DNA of 45,362 nucleotides, taken from Chitinispirillum sp. (GTDB taxonomy: Bacteria > Fibrobacterota > Chitinivibrionia > Chitinivibrionales > Chitinispirillaceae). The stretch covers positions 1 through 45,362 of the forward strand of contig SKJJ01000061.1 of the NCBI GenBank assembly GCA_007115975.1, written 5' to 3'. The stretch's first letter is position 1. Each line of letters opens with the position of its first letter. The position numbers and the translations under genes are program-made. Below the pieces are notes generated by a model. It saw only the letters and a program-made list of their open reading frames with translations, made no database searches and was not told where the DNA came from. This document shows, in pieces, positions 17,187-25,422 of the stretch.

Positions 17187-17534
17187 TTGCCGGTTAAAAT
17201 TCGTCTGTCCCGGGTGGGCAGAAAAAAATTAGCAAAATATCGTGTGGTGGCTGCTGACAGCAGAATGAGACGTGATGGTCGGTTTCTTGAAACTGTGGGT
17301 TACTACGATCCTCAGGCTCAGCCGAAGGTGTTCGATTTCAAAACAGAAAGGCTTGCGTACTGGCTGGGCCAGGGTGCGGTGCCTACCCTGACGGTGAAAA
17401 ACCTGCTCAAGCAGGACCGCTTTGATGAGAAGATGGAAGGGCTTAAAAAAGGCCTTGCAGCAGAAGATCTCAATATCGAGCGAAAAACCGAGAGAACACG
17501 TAAGCCTAAAGCGAAAAAACAGAAAGATTCCTGA
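17187..17534 (+). CDS. rpsP: 30S ribosomal protein S16
   Basis: A 115-residue S16 (N-terminus PVKIRLSRVGRKK, then YRVVAADSRMRRDGRFLE), slightly long because of a Lys/Arg-rich C-terminal tail after residue 85. The start is TTG at 17187, supported by AAGGAG at 17175-17180 and by the conserved PVKIRL start. It follows ffh by about 50 bp. The khpA gene often found after rpsP in other phyla is absent. Confidence 0.96.
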   Translation: MPVKIRLSRVGRKKLAKYRVVAADSRMRRDGRFLETVGYYDPQAQPKVFDFKTERLAYWLGQGAVPTLTVKNLLKQDRFDEKMEGLKKGLAAEDLNIERKTERTRKPKAKKQKDS

Positions 17535-17555
17535 GAAACTCCTAGATAAGCCATT

Positions 17556-18077
17556 ATGAGGCAGGAACTTATTGCTGTTGGTCATATCGGGCGGGCTGTT
17601 GGGCTAAAGGGTTTTGTTGCGGTATACCCCACAGGTACTACCTTTAATACTCTTAAGCCACCTGTTTCAGTCTATGTCGGGCACCGTGAGCAGCAGGTTG
17701 AGAAGATCGAAATTGAGCTGATTAAAGAGCAGCCAAAATGCTTGGTCGTTCAATTTTCCGGTATCTTGGATAGAGATGCTGCCGGGGAGTTGAACGGCAA
17801 AAACGTATATGTCAATAAAGAGCGACTGCCAATACTTCAGGAGGGTGAGTTTTATCACTTCCAGCTTGAAGGGCTTAAAGTGTTTGTTGACAAGAAAAAC
17901 AGGTGTCTGGGTGAGGTTGTGGATGTTTTGTCATTGCCCACAACTGATGCCCTGGAAGTAAAACTTGAGAATGGGAACACTGTTCTTATTCCGTATAATG
18001 ATCAGGCCGTTGTGTCCGTGGATCCCCAATTGGGCCGCGTTACAGTTAAGGGACCATTCATTGAGGAAATGCTCTAA
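17556..18077 (+). CDS. rimM: Ribosome maturation factor RimM
   Basis: A 173-residue protein that assists 16S rRNA processing and 30S head assembly and binds S19. The N-terminal RimM domain (IAVGHIGRAVGLKGFVAVYPTG...) and the C-terminal PRC-barrel (FYHFQLEGLKV..., then VLIPYNDQAVVSVDPQLGRVTV) are both present. It sits 21 bp after rpsP and three bases before trmD, so it is co-transcribed. No obvious ribosome-binding site, consistent with translational coupling. Confidence 0.94.
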   Translation: MRQELIAVGHIGRAVGLKGFVAVYPTGTTFNTLKPPVSVYVGHREQQVEKIEIELIKEQPKCLVVQFSGILDRDAAGELNGKNVYVNKERLPILQEGEFYHFQLEGLKVFVDKKNRCLGEVVDVLSLPTTDALEVKLENGNTVLIPYNDQAVVSVDPQLGRVTVKGPFIEEML

Positions 18078-18080
18078 ACC

Positions 18081-18773
18081 ATGTTCTTTGATATCTTGAC
18101 TCTGTTTCCGGGAATGTTCGAGGGTGCTTTTTCCGACAGTATTATTAAAAGGGCTGTTGAGAAACAACTGATTTCAATAAATATCAGAAATATCCGCGAC
18201 TTTTCGCACGACAAAAAACACAATAGTGTTGATGATTACCCCTATGGCGGGGATGCCGGGATGTTGTTGCGGCCAGAACCGATCACCAATTCTATTAAGG
18301 AGTCGAAAAAATCTCTGGTTGGGTGTAATCCTAAAGTTGTCTACCTTACACCATCTGGTGAGAGATTAAACCAGAATATCGTAAAGAGTTTTCTTGGTGA
18401 AAAATCTCTCATACTACTGTGTGGAAGATATAAAGGGGTTGACCAGAGGGTTATAGATCATTATGTAGACAGAGAGATATCCATAGGAGACTATGTGCTC
18501 TCCGGTGGAGAGGTGCCCGCAATGGTGCTGCTGGATGCCATAACAAGATTGATACCCGGTGTTTTGGGCAATCTTGATAGTGCTCAAGAAGACTCTTTCT
18601 ATGGCGGTCTGCTCAGTCACCCTCAATACACCAGACCGGAATATTTTGAGGATATGAAAGTGCCGGATGTCCTGCTGAGTGGTAACCATGCTAAAATCAG
18701 ACAGTGGCAGCAGCGCAAAGCGATGGAGATAACTCAGCAAAGAAGGCCAGATCTTTTAAATGAGGGCAATTAA
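18081..18773 (+). CDS. trmD: tRNA (guanine-37-N1)-methyltransferase TrmD
   Basis: A 230-residue SPOUT methyltransferase that methylates G37 next to the anticodon to prevent frameshifting. Family motifs are DDYPYGGDAGMLLRPEP, LCGRYKGVDQRV and the trefoil-knot SAM loop ISIGDYVLSGGEVPAM, followed by GNLDSAQEDSF with the catalytic Asp-containing region. Full length. It is flanked by rimM and rplS as in most bacteria. Confidence 0.96.
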   Translation: MFFDILTLFPGMFEGAFSDSIIKRAVEKQLISINIRNIRDFSHDKKHNSVDDYPYGGDAGMLLRPEPITNSIKESKKSLVGCNPKVVYLTPSGERLNQNIVKSFLGEKSLILLCGRYKGVDQRVIDHYVDREISIGDYVLSGGEVPAMVLLDAITRLIPGVLGNLDSAQEDSFYGGLLSHPQYTRPEYFEDMKVPDVLLSGNHAKIRQWQQRKAMEITQQRRPDLLNEGN

Positions 18774-18808
18774 TACAAACTGATATAAATCAATAGTGGA
18801 GGTGTCGG

Positions 18809-19156
18809 GTGAATGACATTATCAAGGCAGTAGAGAAAAAACAGTTAACTGATCGTAAAGTGGAGTATAATCCCGGTGATACGGTTGCGATCTCGATTAA
18901 AATTCGCGAAGGGGATAAAGAGCGAATTCAGGTGTTTCAGGGAGTTGTTCTGCAGACAGCAGGTGCCGGGACAACTGCCACTGTTACCGTCAGAAAAAAA
19001 TCATCAGGGAATGTGTACGTTGAAAGAATCTTCCCTGTTCATTCGCCACTGATCTCTGATATCAAATTGGTCAGGCGCGGCAAGGTGCGCAGAGCAAAGT
19101 TGTATTATCTGCGCGGACTTATCGGAAAGGCTACCAGAATAAAAGAAAAGAAATAA
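18809..19156 (+). CDS. rplS: 50S ribosomal protein L19
   Basis: A 115-residue L19 with the conserved PGDTVAISIKIREG, RIQVFQGVVLQ and FPVHSPLISDIKLVRRGKVRRAKLYYLRG blocks. The start is GTG at 18809 with TGGAGG at 18797-18802. It is the last of the classical ffh-rplS cluster. A hairpin follows its stop by about 35 bases. Confidence 0.96.
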   Translation: MNDIIKAVEKKQLTDRKVEYNPGDTVAISIKIREGDKERIQVFQGVVLQTAGAGTTATVTVRKKSSGNVYVERIFPVHSPLISDIKLVRRGKVRRAKLYYLRGLIGKATRIKEKK

Positions 19157-19193
19157 TCTTTTCATAGAGTGGTAACTATTGTATTATATATGG

Positions 19194-19226
19194 GAAGGCT
19201 TTTAATTAGGTCTTCTCATTTTTTAT
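19194..19226 (+). terminator. Likely intrinsic terminator after rplS
   Basis: GAAGGC (19194-19199) pairs with GTCTTC (19210-19215, one G-U pair), followed within two bases by a T-rich run (CATTTTTTATT). The stem is short but its place just after the ribosomal operon and before the cNMP gene supports it. Confidence 0.55.
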
Positions 19227-19253
19227 TGTTATCACCACTATACCACCAATACT

Positions 19254-20243
19254 ATGACTAATGTGTCCAACAACAGCTTAAAAACAAATGCTAGGCCCAA
19301 TCAGGTTCGCCGCTATAATAAAGGTGATGTGGTTTTTGAGGAGAACTCTTTTGGACGTGAGCTATATATTATCCAGAGTGGTAAGGTCGCAGTGTATAAA
19401 GATTCCCCTGAAGGGCGTCTTGAGTTGGCGGTAATTCAAAAGGGCGGGGTAATCGGTGAGATGTCGCTGCTTGATAATCTCCCCCGCTCCGCAACGGTCA
19501 TCGCAGTGGAGCCGACAGAGGCAATCGTGATTAATCAGCTTGCCTTCCAGCGCATACTTCAGCAGGTACCTCCATGGCTCAGCAGTATTATAAAAATTGT
19601 TGTCAGCAGGCTTCGTGACACCAACAGACGGATTGGCCTCTCAGCCCTCAGAGATAAAGAACGGGGCTTGATCTCTCTTATCCTTCTTCTGTTACCAGTT
19701 TATAAAAAAGAACTTCCGGCAGCGGTGGGGATCGATTACAATCTCATTGTGGCAGAGGCTTTCTTTGTCAGCAGGCTCAGGAAAAAAGAGTCGGTGCGTC
19801 TTCTTGAACAGTTTGAGAGGCGTGAAGTTATAAAGATTGATACTTCCAGGGGTGATAACGATAAAATGATCATTGTTGAGGATATGGAAATACTCCGGCT
19901 CTATGAGGAATACCTTAACCTTAAAAGTCACAACAGATCTTTTTATGAACTGGCAATTTCCGAAGACTCCATAGCGGTCTTCAGTAATATTGCATATGTC
20001 GCACAAAAATCCGGTACAACAACTGAAGATGGGGTGGCGCTGGATAAGTCTGAGCTGGTTTCTGATCTGGTCGAAACCACGCCGGAAAAACTGGAAAAAT
20101 CTCTTCTTGACTTAAGAAGAAGAGGACTCATAAACATTATGCCCGGTGAAAATGACAGTACCATTATATTTGATAAAGAAGTGCTAAGCAGAATAAAGAA
20201 GATAAAGAAGATGCTGCCCTTTTTTACTATGGAGGTCTCTTGA
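19254..20243 (+). CDS. Cyclic-nucleotide-binding domain protein, first of a tandem pair
   Basis: A 329-residue soluble protein. Residues about 20-125 form a cNMP-binding (CRP-like) beta-roll with the cassette GEMSLLDNLPRSAT (69-81), including the Glu and Arg that bind the ribose-phosphate. The remaining about 200 residues are not a standard short CRP helix-turn-helix; they contain several helical blocks and a late winged-helix-like stretch (EKLEKSLLDLRRRGLINI). It may be a transcription factor with an enlarged effector part or a protein-protein regulator. It overlaps the next gene by four bases (TTGA), so the pair is coupled. It is homologous to its neighbour, indicating duplication. Confidence 0.85.
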   Translation: MTNVSNNSLKTNARPNQVRRYNKGDVVFEENSFGRELYIIQSGKVAVYKDSPEGRLELAVIQKGGVIGEMSLLDNLPRSATVIAVEPTEAIVINQLAFQRILQQVPPWLSSIIKIVVSRLRDTNRRIGLSALRDKERGLISLILLLLPVYKKELPAAVGIDYNLIVAEAFFVSRLRKKESVRLLEQFERREVIKIDTSRGDNDKMIIVEDMEILRLYEEYLNLKSHNRSFYELAISEDSIAVFSNIAYVAQKSGTTTEDGVALDKSELVSDLVETTPEKLEKSLLDLRRRGLINIMPGENDSTIIFDKEVLSRIKKIKKMLPFFTMEVS

Positions 20244-21268
20244 ACCAGCACCCTCAGGACAAAATAGGGGCCGGAAGGATCCATAAGGCTAACCAGGAGA
20301 TGCACTTTAAACGAGGATCTTTAATCTTTATAGAAGGTGAACTTTCACGGGAAATGTATATAGTAAAAACCGGGAAAATCAGGGTGATTTGCCAGGAGGG
20401 GGAAGGGGTAAGGGAGTTGGGGATACTGGGACCGGGAAGTGTTATCGGAGAACTCTCCCTTCTAGACAGTCAACCTCGAACCGCCACTGCACAGGTTGTT
20501 GAGGATGCCGTGGCATCCGTTATTGATGAGGAGCTATTCAGGGCCACTATCGAAAAGGTGCCCTCATGGCTTGCCAATGTTATTCAGCTCATTGTGAAAC
20601 GACTCAGAACCACTATGGAAAAAGCAAGTGATGACGTGGTCAAGGGAAGTATTTGCGGCGTAGTAAGAGTTCTGCTGCTTTTAGCTCAGACCACCGATGC
20701 TAAAATGGATGAAAAAAACGCTGTCCCCCTTCTCAAGCTCAAAGAAGCTGTTCATGAAACAGTTGGACTGGGGGGAGGGGGAATTGAGGAGATACTATTC
20801 CGTCTTATACTAAAAGAGATGGTCGTAATTCGAAAAGACAGCCAGCAGGTCGAACATATCCTGATAAACAACAGGCAGGTGCTGGAGCTGTACATGAACT
20901 ACCACAGAGCTGTTTTAAGTAAAACAAAAATTATCGGTTCAAATTTCACCGAACAGACCTTTGCTCTTATGGAGACGATCCTTTGTGTATCAAAACGACT
21001 AAACAGTCAGCTCAAAGCCGATTCCATTGTCAAAATAACCACTGCTCAGGTTGAATTGGAACTTCAGCGACAAGGCCAGCGGTATATCGATCCGGAGGCA
21101 CTTGAGCAGCTTGCCCGATCAAAGGTGATTATTGTCGAGAACTGTAAGGTTGGTACTGCCCACGGAAATCACTCCAAAACCATGCTCATCTTTAAGCCTC
21201 AACTTCTCGAAAAGTTAACCCTTTTGCAGGGATGGTTACCTGTTTTTAGAGCTGATATATGTTATTGA
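20240..21268 (+). CDS. Cyclic-nucleotide-binding domain protein, second of a tandem pair
   Basis: A 342-residue paralogue of the upstream gene. The cNMP domain spans about 20-130 with the cassette GELSLLDSQPRTAT (70-83). The C-terminal about 210 residues follow the same plan as the neighbour, ending in a hydrophobic LLQGWLPVF segment. Translation starts at TTG (20240), which overlaps the previous stop, with GGAGG at 20231-20235. The downstream methyltransferase gene overlaps by 10 bp. The two proteins could form a heterodimer. DNA binding is plausible but not shown by a clear helix-turn-helix. Confidence 0.85.
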   Translation: MNQHPQDKIGAGRIHKANQEMHFKRGSLIFIEGELSREMYIVKTGKIRVICQEGEGVRELGILGPGSVIGELSLLDSQPRTATAQVVEDAVASVIDEELFRATIEKVPSWLANVIQLIVKRLRTTMEKASDDVVKGSICGVVRVLLLLAQTTDAKMDEKNAVPLLKLKEAVHETVGLGGGGIEEILFRLILKEMVVIRKDSQQVEHILINNRQVLELYMNYHRAVLSKTKIIGSNFTEQTFALMETILCVSKRLNSQLKADSIVKITTAQVELELQRQGQRYIDPEALEQLARSKVIIVENCKVGTAHGNHSKTMLIFKPQLLEKLTLLQGWLPVFRADICY

Positions 21269-22023
21269 GACCACTCTCCTGGTATAACAAGCTCTCTGAG
21301 CCAAAAGCCAGAAAAACAGAGCACCTTTTTCTGTTGGAGGGGTTCAGGGGAGTTGAGCAGATGTTGAATAATCACCCTCACTCTGTGGATGAACTGCTGA
21401 TAACAGAGAAATATCAGTGGCTTGCGCAGGAGTACAGAGTTCCCCATCGAATATTGCTGCCTCAACAGATAAAAAAGTTCTGCACATCAGTCACACCCCG
21501 TGAGGTGATTGCGGTGGTAAAAATTCCTGAAAACAGCTGTTCCTCGGTCATGCCAGTAGATCCCGGGGACAGAGTGCTTTTTCTGGACGGTGTTCAGGAT
21601 CCGGGAAATGTTGGTACACTCATACGAACTGCCGCTGCACTTAATTATAGTGGCTGCATTCTCACCTCTAAATGCGCTGATCCCTTTTCACCAAAGTCTG
21701 TCCAGTCAACCGCGGGGGCGCTGCTCGGGCTATGGATCAGGCGCACACACGATTATAGTACACTGCTATGGGAGTTTAAAAATCGGGGGTACAAAATAGT
21801 CAGTGCCGCTGTTGAGGGCGCAAAGGCTATAGACTTTGCGGAATATCCCCGCCATATACTGGCTTTGGGAAGCGAAGGGACCGGATTAACGCAGAATGTT
21901 GTAGCCCTCTCAGATCAGGTGTTTCAGATTCCAATTGATGCAAAAGCGGTTGAATCGTTAAATGTTGCTGCCTGTGGGGCCATTTGTATGTTTATGGCAA
22001 GCAATAAACTCAGGATCAGTTAG
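21259..22023 (+). CDS. SpoU/TrmH-family RNA 2'-O-methyltransferase
   Basis: A 254-residue SPOUT enzyme that methylates ribose 2'-OH in rRNA or tRNA. The N-terminal substrate-binding domain (about 1-95) precedes the knot domain with motif 1 DGVQDPGNVGTLIRTA, motif 2 LALGSEGTGL and motif 3 IPIDAKAVESLNVA. It resembles RlmB/TsnR-like members; the exact target base is not determinable. It overlaps the cNMP gene by 10 bp and converges with the GGDEF gene, overlapping it by 8 bp. Confidence 0.9.
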   Translation: MLLRPLSWYNKLSEPKARKTEHLFLLEGFRGVEQMLNNHPHSVDELLITEKYQWLAQEYRVPHRILLPQQIKKFCTSVTPREVIAVVKIPENSCSSVMPVDPGDRVLFLDGVQDPGNVGTLIRTAAALNYSGCILTSKCADPFSPKSVQSTAGALLGLWIRRTHDYSTLLWEFKNRGYKIVSAAVEGAKAIDFAEYPRHILALGSEGTGLTQNVVALSDQVFQIPIDAKAVESLNVAACGAICMFMASNKLRIS

Positions 22024-23188
22024 CGTGAACAGTTGAAAGAGAGGTCCTGCCCTTGCCGGCAGTTTTTGACATATACATGGTTTCATCTGCCCGTTTGATA
22101 AGCATCTGTTCTGTATCATCGGGCAAAGTTTCTGCTATTCCAATGGAAAGGCTGGTTTTACCAAACTTAAATGCTGTAAACTGATTCTGTATACGGTCCG
22201 CAACCACTTTCGCCTGCTCTATAGTTGTGTCGGGAAGAATAAGGACAAATTCATCGCCACCATATCGGTAACCACTGTCAACATCTTTCCTGATGCAGTA
22301 ATTGATAATTTTTCCCAATGAGCGCAAAACGTGGTCGCCCATCTGATGCCCCTCACTATCATTGAGCTCTTTGAAATAATCGATATCAATCATCATAAGA
22401 GAAAGGGTTCTGCCAGGATTACGCCGCAAACGGCTCATCTCCCGTTTCATCTGGTCGAAAAAATGGCGTGAATTGAAAAGATTTGTTAGGTTGTCGGTTA
22501 TTGCCAGCTTTTTTAACAGCTGATTTTTATTTATCAGTTCTGCCTGAAGTCGCTTCTTTTCTGTAATATCCTTTGCTGATGCCACTATTCCTATTGTCTC
22601 TTGCCGCTCATTGGTCATCTTGGACATACTGATATCCACCAGAATTGTATTGCCGGATTTGGTCTTCATCGTTAGCTCTTCATTGATAACCTTGCACTCG
22701 TTTATGATCGTATCTATTAATTTGCGCTTGAAAGATATTGTGGCAAAAAGCAAATTGAGCGGTTTGCCGACGATCTCTTCCTGGGTATAGCCCAGATGTT
22801 TTTGTGCTCCTTTGTTGAATTTCATTATGTACCCGTCAGTATCAATCGAAAAAATTATGTCGGTTGAATCCTGAAGTATACTCTCAAAATACTGGGCCGT
22901 ATTCTGTGTGCGCCTGATTATTCTATGCGCCTTTTCTGTATTTGATTTGTCGTACTTCATCTGTTTCCATATTGACGTGGAGAGAGCAAAGTTCCACAAC
23001 AGAAGAAGAATAAAGGAGACGGTACATAGTAGGGGGTTGGGAATCGATAGCACAATAAACAGAAACACTGCATTGGGGATAGAGAACAGAGCGGTTATAA
23101 AAACTATGGAGTGTCGCAGGTTTTTCTTTTCTACCTTAAACCTCGCTAATTCGGTCAGCTTTTCAAATTCTGGTATGTACTGTATCAC
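22016..23188 (-). CDS. Membrane PAS-GGDEF diguanylate cyclase
   Basis: A 390-residue protein with two N-terminal transmembrane helices (about 27-48 and 51-73), a PAS domain (about 98-215) and a GGDEF domain (about 225-385) with the active site GGDEF at 310-314 (YRYGGDEFVLILP). It should make cyclic di-GMP. The product-inhibition site, normally RxxD, reads KDVD (301-304), so feedback inhibition may be weakened. The PAS domain has no visible haem or flavin signature. It is a single gene, convergent with the methyltransferase. Confidence 0.92.
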   Translation of the reverse strand: MIQYIPEFEKLTELARFKVEKKNLRHSIVFITALFSIPNAVFLFIVLSIPNPLLCTVSFILLLLWNFALSTSIWKQMKYDKSNTEKAHRIIRRTQNTAQYFESILQDSTDIIFSIDTDGYIMKFNKGAQKHLGYTQEEIVGKPLNLLFATISFKRKLIDTIINECKVINEELTMKTKSGNTILVDISMSKMTNERQETIGIVASAKDITEKKRLQAELINKNQLLKKLAITDNLTNLFNSRHFFDQMKREMSRLRRNPGRTLSLMMIDIDYFKELNDSEGHQMGDHVLRSLGKIINYCIRKDVDSGYRYGGDEFVLILPDTTIEQAKVVADRIQNQFTAFKFGKTSLSIGIAETLPDDTEQMLIKRADETMYMSKTAGKGRTSLSTVHAN

Positions 23189-23597
23189 TGGCGTTGTATC
23201 CGATGTGTTCAGTTATTTAAGTACCCGCAATCCCAACCCTCACCAAAATTACGAAATTGAGCTCTGTTTCTTGTGGATGTATCTTTAATTGTCATAGTAT
23301 CTATAATATAGCACAAAAAAACTGATTAGAAACTACAAATCGGATTTTTTTCAAACCTGCCACCCTCTCTTAATCCGTACACGGGAAAATGGAGAGTGCA
23401 GGCTCTTGTATCCAATACCCAATTCGCTCACAATTGCTGTAATGATCATTTTTCATAAATGGGCAGAAAAAATGACCCGCGACGTTCCGCAATTTATATT
23501 ACTACTCTATACTTAAAATGCTCGGGCTCATTGCTCCCTGACCATTTCTTTTGATACGGGTAATAATGATGTAATGGAGAATTAGAGAAAGGAATTT
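23189..23597. other. 409-bp divergent intergenic region
   Basis: It separates the GGDEF gene (minus) from the acc cluster (plus). One partial stem is visible: CCTGC...CCTCTC near 23356-23370 with GGAGAG...GCAGG near 23391-23404. An AATGATCATT palindrome lies near 23440-23450. Promoters for both directions must lie here, but I cannot pinpoint them. No gene is seen. Confidence 0.45.
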
Positions 23598-24434
23598 ATG
23601 CCCTGGTTTAAGAAGTCTAAATCAGAAAAATCCGCTCAAAATAAAATGCGGGATGATATATGGATCAAGTGCCAGTCCTGTGGAGCTCATATATTCAAGG
23701 AAGATTTTAACAACAACCACAAGGTGTGCCCTAAATGCAATTGGCATGGAAAAATGACTGCCTACGAACGCATCGGCCTGACACTGGACTCCGGTACTTT
23801 TAAAGAGATAAACGAATCCCTCAGCCCTGCCGACCCGCTCTCATTTGTTGATGCAAAGGGTAGCTACCAGGAAAAAGTGGCAAACGCTAAATCCAAAACG
23901 TTGCTCAATGAGTCGATTGTTACTGGCACGGGAAAGATAGACGGCATCGATGTCGCAATAGGGGTTATGGATTTCAGATTCCTTGGGGGAAGCCTTGGTT
24001 CGGGTACGGGTGAAAAAATCCTGCTCGCCGCAAATTATGCCTGCGAAAATCATATCCCCTACATCGTCTTTAGTGCCTCGGGAGGTGCAAGGATGCATGA
24101 GGGGATACTGTCGCTTATGCAGATGGCTAAAACGTGTGCTGCTGTAGCACGGCTTGATGAAAAGAAAATTCCATACATCTCTGTTTTAACCGATCCTACC
24201 ACCGGAGGTGTCTCCGCTTCCTATGCAATGGTGGGTGATCTCAACCTCGCAGAACCTGGTGCTCTGGTTGGCTTCGCCGGACGACGAGTTATTGAACAGA
24301 CCATAAAACAGAAGCTTCCTGATGATTTCCAGACATCAGAATTCGTTCAGCAGCATGGGTTTATTGATATGGTGATACATAGAAGGGATATGAAAAGTAC
24401 TCTTCATAAGATTCTTTCATATTACAACAGATAA
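23598..24434 (+). CDS. accD: Acetyl-CoA carboxylase carboxyltransferase subunit beta
   Basis: A 278-residue AccD. With AccA it forms the carboxyltransferase that moves CO2 from carboxybiotin to acetyl-CoA, making malonyl-CoA for fatty-acid synthesis. The N-terminal four-Cys zinc ribbon is present (CQSCGAH...VCPKCNWH), followed by the crotonase-fold core with GSLGSGTGEKI, SASGGARMHEG and DPTTGGVSASYAM. Full length. It starts the accD-accA-fusion operon, with AccA 13 bp downstream. Confidence 0.95.
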   Translation: MPWFKKSKSEKSAQNKMRDDIWIKCQSCGAHIFKEDFNNNHKVCPKCNWHGKMTAYERIGLTLDSGTFKEINESLSPADPLSFVDAKGSYQEKVANAKSKTLLNESIVTGTGKIDGIDVAIGVMDFRFLGGSLGSGTGEKILLAANYACENHIPYIVFSASGGARMHEGILSLMQMAKTCAAVARLDEKKIPYISVLTDPTTGGVSASYAMVGDLNLAEPGALVGFAGRRVIEQTIKQKLPDDFQTSEFVQQHGFIDMVIHRRDMKSTLHKILSYYNR

Positions 24435-24447
24435 AGGGATTGCGCTA

Positions 24448-25401
24448 ATGGAACGTGAGTTCGATTTTGAAAAGCCGATACTAGAGATACAAAAGGAAAT
24501 TGAAAAACTAAAACTACTGCAGACCCAGGATAAGGGGGATTACCACCGCCAGATCGCTGAGCTTCAGAAAAAAAGTGAACTCAAAGGCAAAGAGATTTAC
24601 GATAGTCTTTCTCCCTGGGAAATTGTACAGGTTGCAAGGCACCCCCAGCGACCCGTTCTGTATGACTACACCTCCTTGATTTTTGATGATTTCCTTGAAC
24701 TCCACGGAGATCGCTGTTTTGGGGATGACCATGCGCTGATCGGTGGCTTTGCAATGCTTGACAAGCAAAAGGTTATGCTCATCGGGCACAGTAAAGGGAA
24801 AAATGTTGAGGAGAATGTTGCCCGTAATTTCGGCATGGCACGCCCTGAAGGGTATCGCAAAGCCCTGAGGCTTATGCGTCTGGCTCAAAAGTATAACATA
24901 CCTATCATCACTTTTATCGATACACCCGGTGCCTACCCAGGGCTTGATGCTGAAGAGCGGGGGCAGGCTGAAGCGATTGCCAGAAATCTGGTCGAAATGG
25001 CACGCATAGAAGTGCCCATTGTATCGCTTGTCACCGGCGAGGGTGGAAGCGGTGGGGCTTTGGGTATCGGAGTGTCTGATATCATACTTATGCTCTCCAA
25101 TGCCGTATACTCGGTCATTTCACCTGAAGGATGTGCATCTATTCTCTGGCGGGATGCCGCATATTCTCCCGAAGCTGCTAAAGCGCTCAGAATCACTGCC
25201 CCGGAACTGCTCAAAATGGGTGTAATCGACAGAGTCATTCCCGAACCGCCCTGTGGCGCTCACCGGGATCATGAGCAAACAGCTCTCGCGGTGAAAAATA
25301 CTCTGTTAAAGTACCTAAAAAAACTGACTTCCATCTCCAGTAATAAACTTATCTCCAAACGGTTTCAGAAATTTTGTGCCATGGGAGAGTTCAATAAATA
25401 A
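24448..25401 (+). CDS. accA: Acetyl-CoA carboxylase carboxyltransferase subunit alpha
   Basis: A 317-residue AccA with its N-terminal helical part (about 1-55), then WEIVQVARHPQRPVLYDY, FLELHGDRCFGDD, DTPGAYPGLDAEERGQAEAIARN and the Gly-rich TGEGGSGGALGIG core typical of the alpha subunit. It partners the adjacent AccD. The next gene, 21 bp downstream, carries the biotin carrier, so the three proteins probably act together. No accC (biotin carboxylase) is in the window. Confidence 0.95.
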   Translation: MEREFDFEKPILEIQKEIEKLKLLQTQDKGDYHRQIAELQKKSELKGKEIYDSLSPWEIVQVARHPQRPVLYDYTSLIFDDFLELHGDRCFGDDHALIGGFAMLDKQKVMLIGHSKGKNVEENVARNFGMARPEGYRKALRLMRLAQKYNIPIITFIDTPGAYPGLDAEERGQAEAIARNLVEMARIEVPIVSLVTGEGGSGGALGIGVSDIILMLSNAVYSVISPEGCASILWRDAAYSPEAAKALRITAPELLKMGVIDRVIPEPPCGAHRDHEQTALAVKNTLLKYLKKLTSISSNKLISKRFQKFCAMGEFNK

Positions 25402-25422
25402 CATTTCGAGGATATAGCGATT

